Assembly: GCA_032191485.1 (NCBI GenBank)
Contig: JAVDOI010000002.1
Location: forward strand, 4,659,346 to 4,723,345
Origin: Leptoclinus maculatus
Lineage: Eukaryota > Chordata > Actinopteri > Perciformes > Stichaeidae
DNA: 64,000 nucleotides
Direction: 5' to 3'
Positions 44,905-58,364 of the stretch are shown in pieces (within the stretch, counting starts at the first letter, position 1; every line of letters starts with the position of its first letter). Position numbers and translations under genes: made by a program. Under the pieces are notes generated by a model. That model was not told the origin of the DNA. It was given only the letters and a program-made list of their open reading frames with translations, and searched no databases.

Positions 44905-47900
44905 TTAAGACTCGGAGTGGTTGGTGTCCTGCGGGGAAGCCCTCACCGACGGGAGGCGCTCAGCTGCTTTTGCTCTTCCTGCCAAAAACTTGTCAAACTC
45001 TGCGGGGAGAGAGAGAGAGAGAGAAGGTGAATTATCTAAAGTACATTCACTGAATGGTATATTGGGATTATATAAAGGATGCTGGTGTGGTGCAGAAGTA
45101 GTTTTAGAGTAGTAGTGCTGGGTCAACCTAACCCGTAAACTCATTAATTACAAAGTTACTTAATTTTTTCCTGTTACACAAGAGATCATTTAAAAAAAAG
45201 GAGATAAAGTGTGAGGACTCTCACCTTCACTGGTCACACCGTCTGAATCTTCGAAGTCATCATACTGTGTCACAAACAGAAAAGATATTATAGATAAAAG
45301 AAAAGCTGCCGTCTTCTGTACTTCTGCAGCAGCCTCGTCGGCTACTTTTGCATTATGCTGTTTATAATAATCACTTTTCTGTCAATCTGAATTATATTAT
45401 TAGTAAGAGAATGTATTCTGAAGTGTGATTTTGTGGATTACAATCGGTCGACCTTTAATATCTGTGTATTAATTCGGAGTAAATGTAGGAATCCAGCCAT
45501 TTACCTCATCGTCCAGCTCTAACCATTGCTCAATGTCATCCATTACAGTGGACTGGTTGATGGGAATCTGAGAACGAAAGCAGAACAACAGGATGGTCAG
45601 AGCAGAGAAAGATGAGCCGCTGGTTTATCTTTATGAAGATGAAACTAAACTACCAAACCACTCCTTTCACAAAAAAAATAAATACGAAGGAACAACCACA
45701 TGTCGGGAAGAAAAGCATGACAACGATGTAGCAAATCAGGACAGTGCAAACCAAACATCGTCATGCTTTCTGATGGGCGCGACTCCAAAAACAACAACTT
45801 ACATTGTCTTCACCACATACAAAACATGCAAACCAGTGGGTTTCATCTCAACACCTGAACCACCAAACCATTAAAAAGTGATCCAAACAAAAGCAATGCA
45901 GACCACAGCAAAAAGTACAAATGCAACCTCATGACAAAACCAAGCAACAGAGGGTGTGGAAGGGTGAGTCAATGTGAAAGAGGAACACATTTTGGACGCA
46001 CCATTCCCCTTTTAATCATCCAATCTAACTTTGGTGAGGAGCTGCGGGTGGAGGATGGGCTGTCGTCCTTCACGCACAGACAGAATTTAGGAGGAAAGCA
46101 GTTACCGAGAAAAAATTACACACACAATTACTCAACCGAGGAGGTTTGTTTTACGAATCAAGTAGTTCTGTACAGTTTCTTGAACTGAAACTCAGACCCC
46201 CCCCCCCCCCCCCCCCAGAATCGCCACGTTAGCAATTTCCACACTGAAATTTTCACATCAAAGGTCTCAGTCAAGAAAAACTCAGTCATGACAGCCGATA
46301 AATGTTGTGACTAATCCTATAAAAACGTGTAAAACCTGAACTACAGGGCATCTTACCGCTACAACGTTGAGTCTGCTGTCCTGAGCCTGAGCCAGGCCGT
46401 CCACTGCAACTCCACTCAGCTCGCTGAAACACAACATTTGTACTTTGTTTAACTGCCATGTAAGCTAATATTTTCAGTCAACACAAAGGGAATTAGAGGG
46501 AATGTTATTCACACAGCCTCCACTTAAGTATAGTGGTTCCCAAACATTTTATCTCATGTACACCCCCAGATGAACCCATCCTTTATCGACACCACCATGT
46601 TCCACCATGAAGAAATGGTGTTCATGTTACTTAACACTATCAATCATATATTGGATATTAATGTCAACTTTAAGTGTAGAAGCTGGACTTTTTAACCATT
46701 TAGCCATTACTTCATATATGTATTCATTACCTTTAGCCAACTATTCAAATACATATTCAATATCTTCAGCTAACTGTTCAAATATGTAGCTTTTAGCTAA
46801 CCCCAACTCTTCAATACGTGTTCATTACTTTTAGCTAACTGTTCAAATATGTAGCTTTTAGCTAACCCTAACTATTCATTATGTATTCATTACTTTTAGC
46901 TAACTTTTCAAATATGTAGCTTTTAGCTAACCCCAACTCTTCAATATGTGTTAATTACTTTTAGCTAACTGTTCAAATATGTAGCTTTTAGCTAACGTTA
47001 ACTCTTCAATATGTGTTCATTACTTTTAGCTAACTGTTCAAATATGTAGCTTTTAGCTAACGTTAACTATTCATTATGTATTAATTACTTTTAGCTAACT
47101 GTTCAAATATGTAGCTTTTAGCTAACGTTAACTATTCAATATGTGTTAATTACTTTTAGCTCACTGTTCAAATATGTAGCTTTTAGCTAACGTTAACTAT
47201 TCATTATGTATTAATTACTTTTAGCTAACTCCTTCCGCTGTTAATTGCTTTAAGCTTGCTATCTCAAATTCATTAATTATCTTTAGCTCTTTAACTCTTT
47301 GGACTGCTCTGCTTGCTTGCTAACACGTTTTCATGCACTCTTTTCATGTAACTTACTCTCATTGGGAATCACTTTTACCTCATACCAAAAATACAACTTT
47401 TGCTACTTGTGTTTACTGTGTACATCTTCATGATCATATGGCTGACAGTCTTTCTGTACCTTGGCCTTTGTCGAGTCGAGACATTTATATTCTTTGATAA
47501 CGTGTCATCTGATTCACTCGTACCTGCAAGAGGAACAGCGAGACGTTAACGGTGCATCGAATAAGTGGAGGCGTACACTGAACATGTGCGGTGTGTAGGT
47601 AATATTCATGTATACAAGACTGGAGTACTTACTCAGTCTTGCCATCTGACTGGAAAAACTGTCCGCTTTTGACAGGCTGTGTGAGCTGTCGTTGGTAACG
47701 GATGCAAGCCCTGATTGGCTGACAGACTCAGGTGTCAAATCGAAGTCTGTTAGGTTGACGTATGAGTGACTCTGAGGGACAAAAAGTGAAAGTCCATGAC
47801 TCAACCCCTGTCAAGAAGGGAAAAACCACCAATTCAAATATTACTGACATATTTACCTTCTTTGCTGTGCTTTGACCGTTTGGTATTCGTCTTTCAAACC

Positions 47901-49543
47901 TGTGAACACCAGAGCAAAATCATATCATCAAATGGTCAAATACAACCTGTTGAAATGTTACAATCCTCTTCTCTTCTAAATAAAAAAAGTGCATAAAGTC
48001 CACCTCTGGTAGCGAGTAAAGGCGGTGTTCATCTCATCGTTAGCTACCAGCAACTCTTCTATCAGCTTCTCCTCACTGAGTCTGGGGACCACCTTTACAA
48101 TCCTGTCTTGCATTTCCTTACATACTGTGTATAACTGCTAATGACACAATCAGACAAAGAATGTGTGGGTGGGGGTTTGACGGGGCCAGATGCAACACAA
48201 AATATATAAAGTAGGAGATCAGTTAAAGGTAAGGCACGGTTACTCAACATGACAGGAAGGAAATGATTTGCACAGAATACGTCACATCATTAAAACCTGA
48301 GTGTGTGGTGTTGTTGTTTTTCTTACCTCCAGCAGCTCCATGTCTGCTTGTTTTACCGTGACAGGATCCAGCTGACTCATCATGTCTGACATCATAGTCA
48401 GGTTGCTTCGCACCACTCCCAGCTCCGTCTTCAGCTGTTTTATCTGGGGGGGGATCAATGATATTTCCTGAATAAGCACAGCTAAAGGCATATATTGATT
48501 TGATAAGTGCTGCATGCCAAAGTGATACAAAAGGGAGTTGTGAAACAGCAAAAGGCCGGTGAGTTCTAGCAGAACAGTGCAATTGAAACGCTTAAAAAAC
48601 AACATCCGTCTCTAGCGCAGAAAGGCCATCACCTGGCTGGGAGTGAAGGCATTGTTTCCCTCCAGGGCCAGTTTTAGCTCGGAAGTCAGCGGTGGGATGA
48701 GTGGAGGTTTGGAAGAGAGGAGCACGGTGGGCAGAGTAGTGACAGCGGGCCCGTTCCCAGGCGAAGGCTGGTAAGCAGATGCACAGAAATGACTCGCAAG
48801 TAAAAAAAGAGAAAGACCAGAAGATGACAGGTAGCACCCGAAGATCAGTGAGCGAGTGCAGCAGCCATGCTTGTACCTTTTTGGGGGCTTGGGCGGGCGA
48901 GTAGCCGTCCAGCTCCGTCATGGGGAACTCGAGTCCCTTCCTCCGCAGGTCTTCGTACACGGACACCACGCCCGTCAGGTCAGGCGAGCTACGGAACGCA
49001 TCAGCCCACGCCTTGACGAGAGACAACCACAGATTACCATCAGACAATAAGTGACCACACCAAGACCGATTACAACAGGTGTTTACCCTGATTACCCCCA
49101 AGCTGCCACAGTGTTGCCAAACATGTAATGTGGCTTTTTTTTTTTTTTTACCTGTACAATGCTGAGCACTCTGTCATGCAGGACTAATGGAGGGTTGTTT
49201 TTCGGGATGATCGACCGGACCAGAACCCCCTCTACAAAATCCCGCGTGGTCACCAGGATGTGAAGCTTGTAGCCGCAGTTCTTCACGCACGTCTCCAGGA
49301 CCTAACGCGAGAAGGAGACGCAAGAGCTAGAACTCAAAACCAGGTGTAAACACAAACGGAGCATGAGGGCGACGAGGGAAAGACACTCACAGTGAGCGCC
49401 AGCATGACCTCCTTGAAGTTCTTGTTCCCCACGATCCTTTTCTTTAAGGCTCTGACTGCGTCTTTAGGTCTGTAATCAGAGAATGTTCAACAGTCAGAGG
49501 CGTGTAACCTCCAGGGGACTCCTTTGTTCCTGATGCTGACGGA

Positions 49544-49593
<50 letters not shown>

Positions 49594-50530
49594 CCGTCCT
49601 CTGAGCTGTTGATCATGTCGCAGATCTCCATGTTGAGGGCCCAGTCTTCTGATGGCAGGCTGGAGCCGGTCGCACTCTCTGCGGAACAAATATACAATGT
49701 TGAATAATATGAAACCGCAAAATAAAATTGATGGTGTCGTCATAACAGTTTACTCTGGAATATATATTATAGCTTGTCTTTATGATTATCAATAAGATGA
49801 TTTTATGAATGCTTACTACATGTTTCTCTTAATTTAATAATAATAGTTTCTTCATAGCATACCAATCATAACACATAGCAGTTGATGGAGTACACGGTGT
49901 TTTCTGATTTGGATAATAATGACAGATGGATATTTAATATTTTTTGTAAAACTGTACAGTTTGCATCATGAACACTCTCTACGATCCATTAATCTGTTTA
50001 TCTAATCGTTCCTCAATCTCCATCAGTAACTGAACACACATGTGCAGTCATTAAGCTACAGTTGAACGTGCATCTAATTTGGGTCAGGAGGCTGTGGCCC
50101 ACTTTCCGTCCCCGCCCTGCTATTGGCAGGTTAAACACAGTCACTAAAACAACCAATCAATGTGAGCCTCGCAGCATCTAAGCCCCGCCCCTGTCAAACC
50201 ATTGCTCCGCGGACGCGTCACTCAACATGTAACCCGTTGCGCCTCTGTCAGTCTTAATACATTTACCTTATTTTCACCATGTTAACGTATTGGCATTGAA
50301 TACGCATTAGCTCGCGCATTAAAACAGTGCAGGCCATGATAAAAAAATTATAGCAGCATCTCGAAAGAGATGCGCGTGCCGGCGGCGTAATGACTCCGGT
50401 AAAGGTGAATGAGACTAAAAGGATTTGGTTAATACAAATGTAACGATTTGCGGTGGATATAAAAAAAAAACAGCTCACCGATTCTCTGTCCCACCGGCGT
50501 GCTGAACGGATTACCCATTAAAAACTCCAT
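44905..50530 (-). CDS. tom1: TOM1-type endosomal adaptor (VHS-GAT protein), 464 aa
   Basis: Fifteen coding exons (minus strand): 50479-50530, 49594-49678, 49391-49469, 49152-49301, 48877-49011, 48633-48767, 48327-48443, 48004-48134, 47857-47899, 47633-47771, 47460-47523 (tentative), 46357-46423, 45505-45567, 45225-45264, 44905-44999. All phases close. TOM1 links ubiquitinated cargo, Tollip and clathrin at endosomes. The N-terminus MEFLMGNPFSTPVGQRIE and the VHS domain (about 1-155: SEDWALNMEICDMIN, VMLALTVLETCVKNCG, IIPKNNPPLVLHDRVLS, WADAFRSSPDLTGVV) are clear. The GAT domain follows at about 205-300 (NLTMMSDMMSQL, EELLVANDEMN). Near the end are VMDDIEQWLELDDEYDD and VTSEEFDKFLAGRAKAAERLP. 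The protein ends DTNHSES, without the DDMLFAL tail of human TOM1 (492 aa). TOM1L2 is a close relative; TOM1 is favoured by sequence and synteny. Confidence 0.92.
46196..46216. repeat. Poly-C tract in tom1 intron
   Basis: A run of about 21 C residues, a possible site of sequencing-length error. Confidence 0.9.
46741..47240. repeat. 65-bp minisatellite in tom1 intron
   Basis: The word AATATGTAGC recurs at 46781, 46846, 46911, 46976, 47041, 47106 and 47171, exactly every 65 bases. Each unit carries two TTTTAGCTAAC words and an ACT.TTCA.TA.GT.TT.ATTAC segment. Seven near-identical units are flanked by degenerate ones. Just to the left, about 46532-46600, is the start of a dispersed repeat (GTGGTTCCCAAACATTTTA). 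Confidence 0.95.
49547..49589. repeat. (AC)n microsatellite next to the tom1 exon 2 donor
   Basis: An AC run (GT on the tom1 strand) beginning four bases after the splice donor of exon 49594-49678, whose donor reads GG|GTGAGTGTGT. Confidence 0.95.
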
Positions 50531-50559
50531 GTTGAGGGCGGTGAGGGCCCAGAGAAGCA

Positions 50560-50700
50560 CCGAAATCCCCGGTGAGAGCCGTACGCAGCGACAAGCCCCG
50601 CGCGCTCCCGCGGACTGCTGCTGCTGCTGCTGCTGCTCACACAACAAAGTGGGGCACCAGTTGAACTGCGTCATCATTTAAAGAAACAGCAGCCTGCCAT
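50560..50700 (-). promoter_or_regulatory. tom1: Probable tom1 promoter / 5' UTR with CTG repeat
   Basis: The stretch upstream of the tom1 ATG is GC-rich and holds a CTG run at about 50616-50637 (CAG on the tom1 strand). It is taken as promoter or 5' UTR from position only. Confidence 0.45.
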
Positions 50701-50939
50701 CGTCAGACGGTCGGTGTAGTAATGTTAGGACACTACAACTGATGCACCCCATCCTGGCACTTTATAATCCCGCTGAAAAATGAAGCGCTCTTGGGAATTA
50801 CCTTCTGTCTTTATGTCAACGTGACAATTATATTACTACTGTAACTGTACACATGATGTCATCTGTTACTATGAAGTAGCATGCAGTTGGGTTCATAAAC
50901 GAAGCCCGGGACCCCCATGACATCCCCAGGACAATGTCC

Positions 50940-51213
50940 TACCGTTACACTCCCTTGCACATCCTTTATTTGTTTCTAATTTAAATACACTTGACACTTT
51001 TATAATCTATACTAATAATAATAATCTATTAAAGTACTGTTATGCTTGTTACCAAATTGTATTGTACATTTTAAAATGTTTCTATTTGTAAATGATGTCT
51101 TGATTATTGCACTGTGTTCATTGTTTATTGTTATGCACCAGTCACCAAGTAAAATTCCTTGTATATGTAACGTACTTGGCAATAAATGGTTCTGATTCTG
51201 ATTCTGATGAAGA
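50940..51213 (+). mobile_element. 3' end of a LINE-type retrotransposon
   Basis: Ends TACTTGGCAATAAATGG followed by TTCTGA repeats (about 51175-51213). It resembles, in opposite orientation, the tail at 5660-5815. The left boundary is a guess. Confidence 0.55.
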
Positions 51214-51699
51214 CCTTAACACAGGTGGTAATGTACAAAACTATAGCCTGGACCAAAATGGACACAGAAAATCAGCTCACTTAATACTTACTGTCCTTAT
51301 TAAAGCCCACTATAAAAAGGTATTAACTGAGCTTGCACATTTGATGAAAGGGGACAAAAAGAAAGCACAGAAATAAGATAAAGCATTAAAACACAAAACG
51401 TATTTTGTGTTTTAATTGTCACATGGGCTATGCATGAACGTATGTATTCCCTTTGTTTGCCTCTTTCACAGGCGATGAGTGTACACACTGTGTTATCATA
51501 CACAGTGATGTAACTCATGATCAGGGTAGAGAGGTCTGCCACTCTTGTTAGACCTCTTATGAACAAACTGATGTAAAATAACATAAATCCTGAATAGCCT
51601 TATGTGGGATTTGTGGTGTGGTGCTGTATGAAAAGTCTTGTCATAATCAATCCTGGATATAAACCAAATGAAAATATAATGTATTGTATTTATTTATTA

Positions 51700-51985
51700 A
51701 ACTTCACAAAGCATTGTGGGATGACTGTAATGTACTTCTACAACAGCCTACTTCTATAATAATCTGAGGGGTATTTTACTGTAGAAACACAGTTTAATGC
51801 TGTAATACTACAGCAACATACTGCTAAATCACAGTAATTTGATGCCATAACATAAGTGTGAAGTCACAGTATATAGCTGTCATTTTACTTTAATTTACTG
51901 TAACATTTATTGGTAAGTTGCTGTGAAAGAAATGCAAATAGTAGCCATGTACTGTAAAGGTACAGTCAAATATTTTACAGTGTGG
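51700..51985. mobile_element. MITE-like element
   Basis: Rich in ACTGTAA and TACAGT words, with several internal inverted repeats and a right end TTTTACAGTGTGG, which reads CACTGTAAAA in reverse. The left end and any target duplication were not defined. Confidence 0.4.
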
Positions 51986-54900
51986 AGTCTGTGAGACCAC
52001 AAGATAAATAACGCATCATTTTTTGCAGTGGACTTCTGACACATCATCAGTTCTAAATCATGTTTATGATTACTTGTCATAAAATCCGTAAAAAATGAAG
52101 CAGCAGAGGCCAAGATTTCCTGAGTTTAAGTTTGTTGTATGGGTCAAGCTCCAGCAACACTGGATCCTACGTTTCCCATAATGCAACTAAATAGGGTCTT
52201 ATTATGATAACATACTGCTATTACTACTTGTGACGAGTACACTGAACTTCATATCTAAACTTAGTGACTGCCCCTTTAGCATTACATGTACATTTACACA
52301 GTAAATGTTGAAAAACAAAAAGTCTTGAACAAAACAAGTTCACTGAGTTACTTCTTCTTCTGGAGCTCTCAACCATATCACATGGTCTTCATTAAACATC
52401 CCATTCTCATCCATGTTTGCTTAAAAGTTGAGCTCGACAGCTCATTCTTGATCCTGACATTTACAAAAGCTCAATTTATATTTAACAACTTTTTTATCCT
52501 AAAAGTGCTCAGATTAATGTGGGAAAAAATATATGCTGGCAAATGTTCATGACCTTCATTATCCATCACTTTACTTTAATCACATTAAAAGCTCAGTGCT
52601 TGTGTTGTGTGGTTCTCTGCCACACGGGTGCACTGTTTGATTTCACATTTCACAATGTCAGACAGCCCACCGCTGCCTCATGCTCTCTGATGACCTCCCG
52701 TCAAGCATCAATTACCAAGCAGGCATTACCTGTCCTGTGACCTCTGGATCACTTTGTGTCAACCTGGTTTGTGCTTTTCGTAAATTGAAAGTTTGATTGG
52801 GACAATGTAACATTTAGGCACAACACAAACTGACATGATACGGACCTGAAGGTGTGTTTTATGTGTCAAAATCTAGTTTTAAACCCTTCAATATTTGAGT
52901 ATTGTGTCTTTATGTTGCATATTTCTAAATTACACATTTGTTTGATCATGTCCAAGATGTGAATGTGTGACTCAGACACAGTGACTCACAGAGCCAGCCA
53001 ACAACTCTGGCCATTAAAAAAGAACCATATGTGGCCGGTGTGGGCGATCACAGAGCAGATATAAATTCAGGCGGTTTCTTATCACAGATCAAGATAATGT
53101 TTTCCTTGGCCTCATCTAACATCTGATAGATTTGTTAGATCGTCTTGCAGAAACCTGTGGTCTTTGCGCTGTATTAAAAAACCCAGCTTGTTTGAGGTAA
53201 CTGCAATTAAATCTCTTTCATGATGTTCTTAATGATTGTTTTTCTTATGTGGGCGTGGGTAAACGTACCTTTACTGTCTGTGCAGTGATGCTGCTGCATG
53301 GTGCCTCAGCAGTTGCTATGCTACTGTATGGAGAAAAATAACCAATGACTGTAACACTTTAGAAGAAATATACATATATGTATTGATTGTGATTGTTGTT
53401 ATTTGGAGCTTTTGATAACTCATGTTAGCACTGATGTTAATAGTATCTGTATATCTAGTTAGCAAACAGTATGAACCTCCGCTCTGTGTGATGCATTCAA
53501 ATAAACTACCTTTATTTTGGTATGGTAAAGTATGGTTTCTGCTCTGACAATTACCTGTTGTAAATTACTCTTAAATGATTCTGTTATTAAGGTGAATATT
53601 TCCTACAAACTTTTATTTTGCTAATTACATAAGATAACCACTTCCGGTCCGCTTTTATTTTGTAAGTGCCTTTTTTATGCTTTGGGTCCTTTATTTGCAT
53701 TCAATCGTATTACTGTTGTAACTAGATGCTGATGTTGGTTTAAAAGAAATGTCTAACTTGCTATGCCGTAATGTTAAGCTAATGCTAGATTTCAGCCTTT
53801 ACATGTGCTTTTTGAGAAGTATATATGTGAGGAAATGTAATTTAATGAATGTTTGTACTCGTAAGAGCTCATTTATGTTGTATCTGTTCCGCAGCTCTCA
53901 CGGTGTTTCCTGGAGATTGATTGTGAAGGAGAGAAAGTAAATGTATGGGGTTGCTTTCGCTACACCTGTTGACCTGTGTATTCAGTAATATCAGTGTTAG
54001 TATTCATATCGATATGTCTTTATTAGGGTGATTATTATAAATAACAACAGGGACACTCTTATCAGTAACAGCTGTTTTGAGAAAGCTGTTTGAGTTACAT
54101 TCTCTTAATGTGGAGACCAGCATATGGTCACTTCTTGTGAATACTTTCAAAATAAAGCGACCAAACTGACGACATCACAAACGAACTGACAGAAATAATC
54201 ATATTTATATCTCTCCAGGGTTCACAGTGAGAGACTACAACTCTACATTCTCAGTGGGAATAACACAGATGTTTATATTGATTACATTTTTTAGAGGTAC
54301 ATAAACGCCACAATTCATAGTGCTGTCAGAGCCAACGTCAGAACCGACAGGCCACACATAAATACAAAAATAAAAAAACCTGTAAATGTCGGTGTGGTGT
54401 TCATCCAATAGGTTTAAATGTCACAGACATCGCATCATCACTGTCAATTTGATAAATATCAACTGGAAACATAAACTGATTCTGTGCAATTCACAAGCTG
54501 GTCTTATTTCTTCTGCACAAATTGAACCAATTGAACCGCAGTCCTTAGCTGAGACACATGATGAATGTTTAACTTTAAAATTCCACGCATATGTTTTTCG
54601 ATATGTACTTTAGTTTTTTTTTGGTTTGAGTTATTTACAGCAAGTTTCAGCCTCAATATCCAATTTCTGCAAATTTCTAATTATCCAATAGTCCCTGGTC
54701 ATGTGACAGGTATTGGTATAAGGGGTCTTGGGTTTCAAATTGCTTTTGGCTTGAATTGAATCCAACTGTCAATGCAACCGTAGCTATTACACTGCTGGCA
54801 GAAAAGTAATATTTGAGACATCAGATCTCCTCAGAGTGAAACGTATCAGATGTGTGAAAAAAGTTTTATATCTCTCTGTGCATTTCACCTCCCCTTCAAC

Positions 54901-55711
54901 CTTGTTTTATCGCTCCCTGATTTTGCTCCCTCTCAAAGCTCCCATGTGGCTGACATGGACGCGCACAAAGATCTCTCCTTTACTTTCCCTGCAGACTGCT
55001 GGAGGCATATGCAGCTCCTATAACATACATGTACAGCACCATCATGTTGAGCCTGGAATCATTAAACGCTTTCAGAAAAAGTCAAGGGTCAAAGCTGTAA
55101 AAGAAGAGAGAGAATAAATGAAGCACAGAGTCTTTAATTGGCGGAGCATGTTATCGCCTTTTCCAGGGACTTTTCAATGTCTCAGCCAACAAGAGCAAGC
55201 AGCTTTTTCCACAAGCATCCAATTAGAGTGGGTTGGCAGTAACTTGTCTACATTCACAGTGTGTGGCCCCCCTGATTAGTCTTCTCAGCCTGCAAATGAA
55301 ATACAGAGGAGAGCGTTGCAGGTCTGTTAATCTGCAGCCAGCTGTGACGGCCTTTATCAACTGCCAGAGCGATGGAAGCGCCAAACATCACTGCAGGGAG
55401 AGAGCTATATGGACAATAGTAACAGACCGTGTGCGTTATTCAACGTGAATGTATCTCTTCCACAAGGTGAAAGGGAATATTGTGATTATATCTACTAAAA
55501 TGTAGTATTCCTTTGACAAAATACTCTATAAGACAAATCAAAGACAGTGTGTGTGCCTCTCTAAGTCCACTGTGTGACTCATCTGTCGCTGCAGTGTGTG
55601 TTATTGTCTGTGTATGAGAGGTGGAGGCAGGCAGCTGAGGTAAGTTGTGCGGAACTGAAAGCATCTGGTTTTCTCCTCACCAGTGTGATCAATAATAACC
55701 CCCAACCACCA

Positions 55712-55890
<179 letters not shown>

Positions 55891-56092
55891 ATCTCATGCC
55901 GTTGTCATGGCAGTAACACACAGGATGGTGGCAGGATGCTCATTGGAGTGCGTCGGGTATTTAAGTCCTGGCTTCCGCGTCTTTCTGAACACCCCCCGAA
56001 GATCACATCTTGAATAACCATTCAAAAATTCTAATAATCACTTTGTGCAACATTATGAAGATAGCATATATTGTGTTGTTGCATTAAAAGTC

Positions 56093-56098
56093 TTTATT
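56093..56098 (-). terminator. bmerb1: Candidate polyadenylation signal, bmerb1
   Basis: AATAAA on the minus strand about 740 bases after the bmerb1 stop. Other candidates lie in the A/T-rich run at 56155-56170 region, so the choice is uncertain. Confidence 0.4.
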
Positions 56099-56751
56099 TT
56101 AACAACATTGCAAAGATGACATGTCACACAAAATAATAGATTACATATTCACATTTATTTATTTATTTTTGTTCAGTATGTGAAAATCTTTTCTTACAAA
56201 ACAGACTGTAAGACACATTACTTAATGACTAATTACATCCGATTCAGAGAAAGACTTTGGTTTAAGTTGTGGTCTGCTGCGTTACTGTTCAGCTCTATCT
56301 ACACGTATCTCTTCTCTGATGTACTGCTACTGCTAACTGTAGCACTTCATAGACCAAACAACCGAATGATGAAATAAAAGTATGAATCAATGATGAAAGT
56401 AATCACTAGCTGCAGTCCCAACAATGCCATTATAATAGTCTGCTACAGTACTAAAGCAAGTGTAGTGGTCTACTCTTACTGCATCGAATACATCACAAAC
56501 ACACAGTCAGAGCAGCCATAATAATATCTAATTACCTTAATTGGACAAAAAGCATTATAATATCTATGAGCCAGGAAGCTTCCCTCCTGCAACACATACA
56601 AACGCAGTATTTCACAGTAGCAAGTCACATAATATATAATAAGAATAATACGCATCTCTTACATATGCACAAGAGGATTAATGCAGATCTTAGCAGGGCA
56701 GACATACAATATACACATGAAAGCAATGGGGAGGCTCACATGTGCATCCAC

Positions 56752-56755
<4 letters not shown>

Positions 56756-56799
<44 letters not shown>
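56756..56799. repeat. (CA)n microsatellite
   Basis: A CA run of about 44 bases, close to the bmerb1 stop codon and so probably in its 3' UTR (as GT on the mRNA strand). Confidence 0.95.
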
Positions 56800-56802
<3 letters not shown>

Positions 56803-56835
56803 CACACACAATCCTCTGTTTTCATCTGGACGGTG

Positions 56836-58281
56836 TTACATGATGGAGCAGGTGAAGCCGCAGCAGTCTTTCAGAAGTGTAAGTCCAGTTTTAGTGAAAA
56901 ATGGCGCTGTTGTCTGCTGGGCTTTGGACGCCACTGTTTGATCTTGCAAAGCACCTGATTGAAAAGGAAGACCTGACGGTAAACTCTCATCCTCCACACC
57001 TTCACTTAAAGTTATATTCCTTAACTGAAAGGTTTGACATTTTGGGGAATATGCTTCTTTACTTTCTTGCAGAAGGTTAGATGCCACTCTCATATATGTA
57101 CGCTGGATATGAAGCTATATCGGCAGCAGCTGGTTAGCTTAGCTTAGCACAAAGACAGGAAACGGGGGGAATCAGCTAGCCTGGCTCTAATGTAATCCGA
57201 CAAACATGGACCAGCAACCACTCCACTGGTTGCTCTGCATCTGGTCCAATTAGAGAAATAGTCTGGCACATAACCCACTGTAGATACAACATGTGGATTA
57301 GTAGGCTTTCAGAGGCGCTGTTAGATGGATTTTGTTACCTTCGGACAGAGTCCGGCTAGAGTAATTTCCCCTTTCCAGTCTTTATGCTAAGCTATGCTAA
57401 CCGTAGCTTTAGCATGCAGAATAAGCTAGTTTCTCAAAATGCCAAACTTTTCCTTTTTTACATTTTCATGAAATCAAATTCTCCGTTTTGACACTTATTT
57501 ATGGTCAGCATTTTTTTCAGCAATAGCGATTCAATGTATTTAACTTCAGCAATGAAATATCTATCTTGTGAACTGAATGTATAAAAAAAACGCTCGACTG
57601 TTTGCTCGTAGGCGGTTTTAGCTAGCAGAGCGATATAGCATGAGGAGTTTGGGGATCAGGGGTTGAAGCGGAGCGGTTCTGCTCTGTGTTTGGATCAGAC
57701 ATCCTTGGTTGGGCCTCACAGCTGGTGCAAGGATTACAACTGAACTACCAGAAAAAAGGTGTTTGCACCAAACAAACAAACCAAACTTTATCCGTTTACA
57801 CACAAGAGTCAAAGATGACTTCCAATTGGAAGCACATGCACATGTCGGCCTCTTTGGTCAGACTCACCTTTTGCAGCCAATGTCTTGGGAAATTTGGACT
57901 GTAAGAAGGCGGCCATTTCTCTGTCCTCCTCTTGTTCCCTGTGGAGGAGAATATGTCCCTGTTTTTGTTTACTTGTCAAGTATGTGGTTCTGAGGTTTTT
58001 TTGTTAATCATGTTAAATGTCACTGGGCTGCATTTGACAGAAACCAGGCGACAGGCGGGACAGACAAATCCTCAGGAGATGATTTTAATCTAGTGTGCAT
58101 GGCGTGGATTCACAGCTGCATGTGCACACAATGCTGTCCTCAATCTATTTCCAACATTGAATAATGAAGGGAGATGTCCTCTCACATCCCCGCAATCCTT
58201 CTGAGACCAATCAAAATGTCACTCAAAGATATTCTTTCACATCAACGACTGCCTGCTTATCAGTGGTAGCACCACAAACAA

Positions 58282-58364
<83 letters not shown>

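Noticed and set aside
46741..47240. Possible CRISPR-like array because of regular spacing
   Set aside because: The 65-base units are repeated in full with no unique spacers, in an intron of a vertebrate gene; it is a minisatellite.
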